NCBI GenBank assembly: GCA_902826455.1
Contig: CADEEV010000022.1
Location: 1 to 64,000 of the forward strand
Direction: 5' to 3'
Length of the DNA stretch: 64,000 nucleotides
Source: an uncultured Acidobacteriota bacterium
Lineage (GTDB): Bacteria > Acidobacteriota > Vicinamibacteria > Fen-336
The translations under genes and the position numbers were made by a program. Below, in pieces: positions 48,392-55,482 of this stretch; the first letter of the stretch is position 1; the number at the start of each line of letters is the position of its first letter. A model generated the notes under the pieces. The model was not told where the DNA came from and ran no database searches. It saw nothing but the letters and a program-made list of their open reading frames with translations.

Positions 48392-50560
48392 GTGCTTGCG
48401 CCTCTGCTGCGCCCGTGTCTCGCCCTCGCCGTGCTCGTGCCCGGAGTGCTCGCGGCACAGGAAGAGTCCGTGCCCGGCACCCGCCTCGCCCAGAGCGTGG
48501 GGCAGGCCGAGGCCAGCCTGCAGCGCGGCGACTTCCCGGCGGCCGAGCGCGCCTACCGCGCCGCCCTGTTCGAGGGCTTCCGCCTGGTCGGCGTGCTCGA
48601 GGGGAGCGCCGGCCACAAGGCGGCGGCCCGCGCGGCGCTCGACTCCGCGGCCGGCCAGGCGAGCGACGATCCGGCCGAGCTCCTGGCGCTCGCCACGGCC
48701 CGGCTCCAGGTCGGCGACGCGCCCCAGGCCCTCGAGCCGCTGCGGACCCTGCTCGCGAAGCAGCCGGGCCACGGCTCCGCGCTCCGGCTGCAGGCGCGCG
48801 CGCTCGTGGCCACGGACGCGATCGAGCCCGCCCTCGCGAACCTCGCCGAGGCCGCCCGCCACACGGCCGGCGACCCGGAGCTCGCCTTCCACCTCGGCAC
48901 GGACTATCTCTGGCTCAAGAAGCCCGAGCTGGCGGAGCCGCTGTTCGCGGCGGTGCTCGCGGCGCGCCCGATTCCCCAGAGCCACGTGCTCATCGGCCGC
49001 GCCTACCGCGACGCCTCGGAGTACGCGCGGGCGACGGCTCAGCTCCGGGCGGCGCTCGCCCAGGATCCACGGGTGCGCCACGCCCACTACTACCTCGGCA
49101 TGATCCTGCGCTCCGATCCCAACACCGGTCCGGACCGCCTGGACAAGGCGATCGCGGAGTTCCGGCTGGAGCTGAAGCTCGCCCCCAGGGACGCGCTCAC
49201 GAACGACCAGCTCGGCCTGGCGCTCCTCGAGTCCGAGCGTTTCGAGGAGGCGCTCGCGCCGCTCGAGCTCGCCGCGGCCGAGGCCCGGCCGCTCTACGCC
49301 TACCATCTCGGCCGCGTGCTGCTGGGGCTGGGACGCACCGGGGAGGCGGCCGCGCAGCTGACGCGCGCGATCGGCCTCGCCGCCGACAGCGAGCCCGATC
49401 TCGAGAAGTTCCACTACCAGCTCGGGCTCGCCCTGCGCGCGCTGGGTGACGCCGCGGGCGCCGACGCGCAGTTCGCCGAGGCGCGGCGCGTGGCGGCGGC
49501 CCACGACCCGAGCCCCGGCGCAGCGGCGAACCCCGACGCCGTCACGCCGCTGCTCGAGACCTCCGACCTCGCGCAGCTCCCGCCCGCGGCGCGCGCCGAT
49601 CTCCAGAAGCGCGTCTCGAGCGCCCTGGCCCGGGCCCACCTCAACCTCGGCGTGCTGCGGGCGCAGGCGGAACAGTTCGAGGCCGCGGCGGAGCTCGCCG
49701 CGCGGGCGGCCGTGCTCGATCCGACGCTGCCCCAGGTCCAGGCGTCGCTGGGCGTCGCGTACTTCAACAGCCGGCAGTTCGCGAAGGCGACGGGGCCCCT
49801 CGAGAAGGCGACCGCCGAGAACCCGAACGACGCGGGGCTCCGGCGCATGCTGGCCATGGCCTGGCTCAACACGCAGCAGTTCGGCAAGGCCGTGGAGCTG
49901 CTCCAGGACGACCCGCAGCGCGAGGCCGACGCGACTCTCGACTTCGCCTACGCGATGGCCCTCGTGAAGAGCGAGCGCGGCGGCGAGGCGGAGCCGGTGT
50001 TCGGGCGCCTGCTCGCGCGTCACGGCGCCTCGCCCGAGCTGAGCGTGCTCGTGGGTCAGGCTCACGCGCAGCAGGGCGACTTCGACGGCGCCATCGCGAC
50101 GCTCCAGCGCGCCCTCGAGATGAAGCGCGACGTGCGCGAGGCCAACGGCACGCTCGGCGTGATCTACCTCAAGCAGGGCAAGCTCGAGCAGGCCGAGGCC
50201 GCCTTCGAGGCCGAGCTCGCGGCCCACCCCGACGACATCCTGACCCGCCACAACCTCGGCAACGTCCTCGACCTGCTGGGCCGGCCGGCCGAGGCAATGG
50301 ACGCGCTCCGCGCGGTGCTGGCCGCGCGCCCGACGTTCGTGGACTCGCGCTACCTGCTCGGCAAGATCCTGCTCGCCCAGGGCCGGACCGCGGAGGCCGT
50401 CGGCGAGCTCAGCGGCGCGGCGCAGCTCGCGCCCGGGGATGCGAACATCCACTACCAGCTCGCGCAGGCGTACCAGAAGTCCGGAGACGCGGCGCGGGCG
50501 GAGCAGGAGTTCGAGGCGTTCCGGAAACTGAAGGACCTGAAGCGCGGAGCCACCCCTTGA
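48392..50560 (+). CDS. secreted TPR-repeat protein (copy 2)
   Basis: This 722-residue paralogue of the TPR protein at 44820 has a signal peptide (LALAVLVPGVLAAQ). TPR units run through the whole length (EASLQRGDFPAAERAYRAAL, LNLGVLRAQAEQFEAAAELAARA, HNLGNVLDLLGRPAEAMDALRAVLAARP). It begins at GTG 48392. Its stop overlaps the TTG of the next CRTAC1 gene (TTGA), a direct TPR-CRTAC1 translational coupling that supports a physical partnership. Confidence 0.89.
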   Translation: MLAPLLRPCLALAVLVPGVLAAQEESVPGTRLAQSVGQAEASLQRGDFPAAERAYRAALFEGFRLVGVLEGSAGHKAAARAALDSAAGQASDDPAELLALATARLQVGDAPQALEPLRTLLAKQPGHGSALRLQARALVATDAIEPALANLAEAARHTAGDPELAFHLGTDYLWLKKPELAEPLFAAVLAARPIPQSHVLIGRAYRDASEYARATAQLRAALAQDPRVRHAHYYLGMILRSDPNTGPDRLDKAIAEFRLELKLAPRDALTNDQLGLALLESERFEEALAPLELAAAEARPLYAYHLGRVLLGLGRTGEAAAQLTRAIGLAADSEPDLEKFHYQLGLALRALGDAAGADAQFAEARRVAAAHDPSPGAAANPDAVTPLLETSDLAQLPPAARADLQKRVSSALARAHLNLGVLRAQAEQFEAAAELAARAAVLDPTLPQVQASLGVAYFNSRQFAKATGPLEKATAENPNDAGLRRMLAMAWLNTQQFGKAVELLQDDPQREADATLDFAYAMALVKSERGGEAEPVFGRLLARHGASPELSVLVGQAHAQQGDFDGAIATLQRALEMKRDVREANGTLGVIYLKQGKLEQAEAAFEAELAAHPDDILTRHNLGNVLDLLGRPAEAMDALRAVLAARPTFVDSRYLLGKILLAQGRTAEAVGELSGAAQLAPGDANIHYQLAQAYQKSGDAARAEQEFEAFRKLKDLKRGATP

Positions 50561-52218
50561 GACAGAGCCTCATCCTCGCAGTCGTGATCGCCGCCGCGGC
50601 GGCCTCCGCCTCGGCCCAGGCGCCGAAGCTGTTGTTCCGCGACATCCGCCAGGAGGCGGGCATCACGTTCCAGCACCACGCGGCGCCCGAGAAGAAGTAC
50701 ATCGTGGAGTCCATGAGCGGCGGCGTCGCGTTGTTCGACTTCGACAACGACGGCCTGCTCGACATCTACCTCACCGACTCGCTCACGGTCGACACCGCGA
50801 ACGACCCGAAGGCCGCCCGCAGCGCGCTCTACCGGAACCTCGGCAACGGCAAGTTCGCCGACGTCACCGCGAAGGCCGGCGTCGGCCACCCGGGCTGGGC
50901 CATGGGCGTGTGCGTCGCCGACGTGGACGGCGACGGCTTCCGCGACGTCTACGTCACCGGCCTCGGGCGCAACTATCTCTACCGCAACAACCGCAACGGC
51001 ACCTTCACCGACATCGCCGAGGCCGCGGGTCTCACCGGTGGCGGCTGGTCGACGGGCTGCGGCTTCGCCGACTACGACCGGGACGGCCGCCTCGACCTGT
51101 TCGTGACGCGCTACGTGAAGCTCGACCTCAAGAAGCTGCCGGAGTTCGGCAAGGGCAAGACCTGCGAGTTCCGGGGCGTCGCGGTGCAGTGCGGACCGCG
51201 CGGCCTGCCGGGCGACTCCGACTTCCTGTTCCACAACGACGGCAACGGCCGCTTCAGCGAAGTGAGCACGGCGGCCGGCGTCCACGATCCCCACGAGTAC
51301 TTCGGCATGGGCGTCGCCTGGGTCGACGTGAACGACGACGGCTGGCTGGACCTCTACGTCGCGAACGACTCGGGTCCGAACTTCCTCTACATCAACCAGA
51401 AGAACGGCACGTTCAAGGACCAGGCCTTCCCCCTCGGGGTCGCCGTGAGCGAGGACGGCGGCGAGCAGGGCAGCATGGGCATCGCCGTCGGCGACTACAC
51501 CCACACGGGCCGCTTCAGCTTCTACGTGACGAACTTCGCCGAGGAGTACAAGGCGCTCTACCTCAACGAGGGCACCCACTTCACCGACGTGTCGTTCCGC
51601 TCGAAGACCGCGGCCTCGAGCCTGCCCTACGTGGGCTGGGGCACCGCGTTCCTCGACTACGACAACGACGGCTGGGAGGACCTGATCGCGGTCAACGGCC
51701 ACGTCTACCCCCAGCTCGACAAGACGCGCTCGGGGGCCGCCGCCGGCTACCGCCAGAAGAAGCTGCTCTACCGCAACCGCGGCGACGGCACGTTCGACGA
51801 CGTCGGCGCGCAGTACGGCACGATCTTCACCGAGGAGCGCGTGAGCCGCGGCCTCGCCCTGGGCGACATCGACAACGACGGCCGCGTCGACGTGGTGATC
51901 AACGACCTCGACGGCAGCCCGCAGCTGCTCCACAACGAGCTCGCGGCCACGGGCAACTGGCTGATCGTCAAGCTCAAGGGCAAGGGCAAGAACACCGACG
52001 CGATCGGCGCCACCGTGCGCATCCAGGCCGGAGCGCAGCGCGCGATGCGCCTCGTGCAGAGCGGCACGAGCTACATCTCGCAGGACGACACGCGGCTGCA
52101 TTTCGGCCTCGGCAAGGCCACCCAGGTGGACGCCCTCGAGGTGCGCTGGCCCGATGGGACGAGCACGAAACTCGGCGCGGTGAAGGCGAATCAGATCCTG
52201 CCGATCGCGCAGCAATAA
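50557..52218 (+). CDS. CRTAC1-family FG-GAP/ASPIC-UnbV protein (copy 2)
   Basis: This 553-residue secreted protein has a signal peptide to about residue 20. FG-GAP/VCBS repeats follow (DFDNDGLLDIYLTD, DVDGDGFRDVYVTG, DYDRDGRLDLFVTR, DVNDDGWLDLYVAND, DYDNDGWEDLIAVNG, DIDNDGRVDVVIND). A C-terminal ASPIC/UnbV domain ends it (RLHFGLGKATQVDALEVRWPDG). The TTG start overlaps the TPR stop (TTGA). It is homologous to the copy at 46682 but transcribed in the opposite direction. An intrinsic terminator follows it. Confidence 0.92.
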   Translation: MRQSLILAVVIAAAAASASAQAPKLLFRDIRQEAGITFQHHAAPEKKYIVESMSGGVALFDFDNDGLLDIYLTDSLTVDTANDPKAARSALYRNLGNGKFADVTAKAGVGHPGWAMGVCVADVDGDGFRDVYVTGLGRNYLYRNNRNGTFTDIAEAAGLTGGGWSTGCGFADYDRDGRLDLFVTRYVKLDLKKLPEFGKGKTCEFRGVAVQCGPRGLPGDSDFLFHNDGNGRFSEVSTAAGVHDPHEYFGMGVAWVDVNDDGWLDLYVANDSGPNFLYINQKNGTFKDQAFPLGVAVSEDGGEQGSMGIAVGDYTHTGRFSFYVTNFAEEYKALYLNEGTHFTDVSFRSKTAASSLPYVGWGTAFLDYDNDGWEDLIAVNGHVYPQLDKTRSGAAAGYRQKKLLYRNRGDGTFDDVGAQYGTIFTEERVSRGLALGDIDNDGRVDVVINDLDGSPQLLHNELAATGNWLIVKLKGKGKNTDAIGATVRIQAGAQRAMRLVQSGTSYISQDDTRLHFGLGKATQVDALEVRWPDGTSTKLGAVKANQILPIAQQ

Positions 52219-52250
52219 GCAGCGGAGCGCGGGGCCCGCTGCTGTTTCTT
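52218..52250 (+). terminator. intrinsic terminator after CRTAC1 copy 2
   Basis: An 8-bp stem, AGCAGCGG (52218-52225) with CCGCTGCT (52236-52243), and a 10-nt loop are followed by GTTTCTT. It begins at the last base of the stop codon. Confidence 0.7.
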
Positions 52251-52272
52251 CGGCCCATCACGAAGAGCGCTT

Positions 52273-52294
52273 CCCTCCCCCGACGTGGGGAGGG
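52273..52294. repeat. REP-like palindrome
   Basis: CCCTCCCC-CGACGT-GGGGAGGG is a perfect 8-bp inverted repeat followed by an ACAGGGTGGGGGG tail. This purine/pyrimidine-biased palindrome plus tail looks like a dispersed intergenic repeat. Only one copy is in the window, so its repetitive nature is inferred. Confidence 0.4.
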
Positions 52295-52320
52295 ACAGGG
52301 TGGGGGGTCGATGAATCTCG

Positions 52321-52350
52321 TTGACTTGCTCGCCCCTGAACGCATAGCGT
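52321..52350 (+). promoter_or_regulatory. promoter of the ROK kinase gene
   Basis: TTGACT (52321-52326), an 18-nt spacer and TAGCGT (52345-52350) lie 10 nt before the ATG at 52361. The start of transcription should be at or within a few nucleotides of the ATG. Confidence 0.6.
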
Positions 52351-52360
52351 ACGCGGCCGA

Positions 52361-53230
52361 ATGACCACCGGGCCGTACTACCTCGGCGTCGATCTGGGCG
52401 GAACGCAGATGCGGATGGGCGCCGTGGCCCTCGACGGGCGACTGCTGGCCGACGTGATCAGCGTGCCCACCGGCACCACTTTCGGCGGCGACGCCTTGCG
52501 CGGAAACCTGCGCGGGATGATCGAGCAGTTCCGCGCGGCGCTCCCGGGCCGGCCCATCGAAGCCCTGGGCTTCGGGATCGCCGGCGTCGTGGACCAGACC
52601 GCCCTCAGCCAGTCCCCGAACCTGCCGCTCCTCGACGGCGTCGATCTCGCCGACCTCGTGGGCGAGGCCGTGCCGTTCTCGGTCGCCCTCGAGAACGACG
52701 CGCGCTGCTTCGCCCTCGCCGAGGCGCGCTTCGGCGCGGGACGCGGCGCGCGTCACCTGTGCGGCATCACCCTCGGCACCGGCGTCGGCTGCGGGGTGAT
52801 CGTGAACGGCAAGCCGCATCGCGGCGTGAGGAGCCAGGCCGGCGAGGTGTGGAACGTGCCGCTGCGCGGCAGCCACCTCGAGAACTTCCTGGCGGGCGCC
52901 GGGATCGTGCGCGGCTACGAGGCCGCGGGCGGCACCGTGGACGCGGGCCTCGACGCGGCGGAGGTCGCCGACCGGGCCCGCGGCGGCGATCCCCCGGCGA
53001 TCGCGGCGTGGCGCTCCTTCGCCGAGGACCTCGCGTTCCTGTGCGCCTTCGCCATCAGCCTGATCGATCCCGAGAAGATCGTGATCGGCGGCTCCATGTC
53101 CCAGGCGTCCGACCTGTGGGGGCCGGTGCTCACCGAGCGCCTGATCGAGAACAAGACGCCGATCGTCACGGCGCAGCTGGGCGCCGCCGCGGGCGTGATC
53201 GGAGCCGCGGCGCTCAACATGCCCGCCTAG
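52361..53230 (+). CDS. ROK-family sugar kinase
   Basis: This 289-residue kinase of the ROK/hexokinase fold has the ATP phosphate-1 motif YLGVDLGGTQMRMG, FGIAGVVDQT, the catalytic Asp in ALENDARCFALAEA, and the ITLGTGVGCGVIVNG phosphate-2 segment. The usual ROK zinc motif (GHxxxxxxxxxCxCGxxGCxE) is replaced by AGEVWNVPLRGSHLENFLAG, with no cysteine cluster. It probably phosphorylates glucose, GlcNAc or another hexose. The surrounding genes favour an amino sugar. The stop is shared with the convergent deacetylase gene via CTAG. Confidence 0.88.
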   Translation: MTTGPYYLGVDLGGTQMRMGAVALDGRLLADVISVPTGTTFGGDALRGNLRGMIEQFRAALPGRPIEALGFGIAGVVDQTALSQSPNLPLLDGVDLADLVGEAVPFSVALENDARCFALAEARFGAGRGARHLCGITLGTGVGCGVIVNGKPHRGVRSQAGEVWNVPLRGSHLENFLAGAGIVRGYEAAGGTVDAGLDAAEVADRARGGDPPAIAAWRSFAEDLAFLCAFAISLIDPEKIVIGGSMSQASDLWGPVLTERLIENKTPIVTAQLGAAAGVIGAAALNMPA

Positions 53231-54141
53231 CGCATCGCGCGGGCGAGGTCCTTCCAGCCGACCAGCACGAAGCCCTGCTTCTTCAGGAAGGCGCGGAAGC
53301 TGTCGCTCTTCACCACCTCGAGATCGCGCTGGCGCCAGGCGGAGCCCCAGCCGGGATGGTCGAAGGTGGCGCCGCTCATCTCGGGATCGTCGTAGGCGAG
53401 GTGCAGGATCAGCTCGTAGACGCCGGGGCCGAGGGCGGACAGCTTGCGCTCGTAGGCGGCCTGCCAGTCGGCCGCCGTGACCGTCTCGTCGTGGGAGAGC
53501 ACGAGGTCGACGAGCGCCGACTCCTGGGCGTGGGTGGCCCACGGCGAGGCGTCCCCGCCCCGGGCGCCGACGCGCTCCATGAGCAGGGGCAGGCCGTAGT
53601 CGCGGCCCAGCCTGCGGTAGACCTCGAAGAACTCGGGCGTGCCGAAGAGCTTGGCCATGTGCGAGTCGAGGTGGGTCAGCGTCACGCCCGACGCCTTCGC
53701 CTTGTCGACCTGGGCGCGCAGCTCGCGGTCGATCTCGGCGGGCTTCGCCTTCGTCACGTCCTCGAGGGGCAGGTAGCCGTCGGCGTCGAGCAGGCTCGGC
53801 ACCGTCTCGCGGCCGCTGATCGGGCCCCAGCGGAACGGCGTCCACTCGCTGTTGAGGGCCAGGTGGATGCCGAGGTCCGCGTCGGGATGCTTGCGGGCCC
53901 AGGCCGCGACCTCGGGGAACCAGGGGCAGGGCACGAGGATGCTCGCGGACGTGATCCAGCCCTTCTCGAGCGCCTCCAGGGTCGCCCGGTTCACGGAGTG
54001 GGACATGCCGAGGTCGTCGGCGTGCAGGATCAGCAGCCGCGCGTCCTTCGGGTATCCCAGGCGCTCCTGGACCGTCGCGGCCGGCTCCGCTCCCACGCTC
54101 GCCGCGAGGAGAAGACCCGCGACGAGGGCGAGGCGCTTCAC
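53227..54141 (-). CDS. YdjC/ChbG-family carbohydrate deacetylase, secreted
   Basis: This 304-residue protein has a signal peptide (LALVAGLLLAASVGA). The YdjC/ChbG core has LLILHADDLGMSHSVNRATLEAL with the metal-binding DD, DLGIHLALNSEW with His, and THLDSHMAKLF with His. In characterised members it removes acetyl groups from chitobiose or related N-acetyl sugars. It starts at a GTG overlapping the ROK repressor stop (GTGA). The coupling to a ROK regulator, and the GH2 glucosaminidase across the divergent promoter, support amino-sugar use. Confidence 0.88.
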   Translation of the reverse strand: MKRLALVAGLLLAASVGAEPAATVQERLGYPKDARLLILHADDLGMSHSVNRATLEALEKGWITSASILVPCPWFPEVAAWARKHPDADLGIHLALNSEWTPFRWGPISGRETVPSLLDADGYLPLEDVTKAKPAEIDRELRAQVDKAKASGVTLTHLDSHMAKLFGTPEFFEVYRRLGRDYGLPLLMERVGARGGDASPWATHAQESALVDLVLSHDETVTAADWQAAYERKLSALGPGVYELILHLAYDDPEMSGATFDHPGWGSAWRQRDLEVVKSDSFRAFLKKQGFVLVGWKDLARAMR

Positions 54142-55391
54142 GACGCGCCTCCGCTCGGAAGGCTCAGGCCCTCGCGCAGGGCCCCGCGCAGGCCCTCGCG
54201 AGCCAGGTTCATTCCCACCAGCAGGCTTCCCCACAGCGGCGCCTCCTTGCCGAGCTCCGACACCACGATCTCCCCCGGGCCCGGCACCACGCGGGCGACG
54301 ATGCGGCGCACCTCGCGCACCAGGGGCTCGCCCTGCTGCACGAGAGCGCCGCCCAGCACGATCAGCGACGGGTCGAGCACGAGGCTCAGGTTGGCGGCCG
54401 CGATGCCGATGAGCGTCGCGGCCTCGTCCACGGCCTGGCGGGCCTGCAGGTCGCCGGCTTCCGCCGCGTCGAACAGCTCGCTCACCCACTGGTCCGGGTC
54501 GCGCTGCGCCACGTGGGGCCAGCGCGCCGCCAGGGCCTTGAGGCCGGCCAGGGTCTCGAGGCAGCCGCGCGAGCCGAAATCCTGGCCCACGAACTGCGGG
54601 CCCATGCACATGAGGGCGATCTCGCCGGCCAGGAAGTGATGGCCGCGGTGCAGCGCGCCGTCCACCACGAGCCCGGCGCCGATGCCGGTGCCGAGGGCGA
54701 TGAACGCGCACGTGCCGTGGCCGCGGGCGGCGCCGCGCCAGTGCTCGCCGAGGACCGCCAGGTTGACGTCGTTCTCGACCACGACCGGCGCGCCCAGGGC
54801 GCGCTGCAGGATCGCGCCCATCGGGACCTCGGTCCAGCCCTTGAGGTTGGGGGCGAGGGAGACGACGCCGCGGTCGCGATCGACGGCGCCCGGCGCTCCG
54901 GCGCCGACCGCGAGCAGCCGGCCGTGAGGCACGTTGGCCTCCTTCAGCAGCACGCGGACTTCCTTCGCGAGGCGCGAGAGCATCTCGGCCGGGCCGAGGC
55001 CGGGCGGCGTCGGCACGACGCGGTAGGCCAGGCGCTCGCCGCGCAGGTCCGCGACGGCGATGCGGGTCTTCGTGGGGCCGATGTCGATGCCGGCCACGAA
55101 GCCGTGGCGCGCGTTGAACTCCATGAACGACGGGCGGCGGCCGCCGCTCGACGGCCCGGTGCCGAGGTCGCGCACGAGGCCACTGCGGATGAGGCGCCCC
55201 ACGAGCGTGCCGACGGTCGGCGCCGAGAGCCCCGTCGCGTCGATCACCTCGGTGCGCGTGAACGGCCCGTCGCGGTCGATCGCGAGGGCCAGGACGCTGT
55301 CCAGGTTGATGCCGCGGAGCAGCGTCCCGACGCCGGCGTTGCGCTTGGTTCTCATAGACGTGTGTGAATCCCCCGTCCCGCCGCTGCCCAT
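54138..55391 (-). CDS. ROK-family transcriptional repressor (NagC/XylR-like)
   Basis: This 417-residue protein has an N-terminal winged helix (about 20-85: FTRTEVIDATGLSAPTVGTLVGRLIRSGLV) and a ROK sugar-binding domain (GIDIGPTKTRIAVADLRG, VVENDVNLAVLGEHWRG, IALGTGIGAGLVVDG). The zinc-motif region keeps only parts (GSRGCLE). It likely represses the divergent GH2 operon and its own operon until a sugar ligand binds. The ATG at 55391 is preferred over 55355 because a TAATTT box lies exactly 6 nt upstream and no Shine-Dalgarno exists. Confidence 0.9.
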   Translation of the reverse strand: MGSGGTGDSHTSMRTKRNAGVGTLLRGINLDSVLALAIDRDGPFTRTEVIDATGLSAPTVGTLVGRLIRSGLVRDLGTGPSSGGRRPSFMEFNARHGFVAGIDIGPTKTRIAVADLRGERLAYRVVPTPPGLGPAEMLSRLAKEVRVLLKEANVPHGRLLAVGAGAPGAVDRDRGVVSLAPNLKGWTEVPMGAILQRALGAPVVVENDVNLAVLGEHWRGAARGHGTCAFIALGTGIGAGLVVDGALHRGHHFLAGEIALMCMGPQFVGQDFGSRGCLETLAGLKALAARWPHVAQRDPDQWVSELFDAAEAGDLQARQAVDEAATLIGIAAANLSLVLDPSLIVLGGALVQQGEPLVREVRRIVARVVPGPGEIVVSELGKEAPLWGSLLVGMNLAREGLRGALREGLSLPSGGAS

Positions 55392-55426
55392 ACTAGCAAA
55401 TTAGTAAAGCGGTTTAATTAAGTCTT
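55392..55426. promoter_or_regulatory. A+T-rich operator/promoter between ROK repressor and GH2 operon
   Basis: This 35-bp A+T-rich island contains ACTAGCAAATTAGT (ACTA...TAGT inverted repeat, 55392-55405), followed by an imperfect repeat TTAGTAAA-GCGG-TTTAATTAA (to 55422). These overlap the repressor -10 (TAATTT, 55403-55398). ROK repressors typically bind such A+T-rich palindromes. The assignment is by position and symmetry. Confidence 0.6.
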
Positions 55427-55482
55427 GCGCGAGGGGCCGGTTGGGAATAACCTCCCTCCGGCTCACTCCCAGGAGGTCTTGC

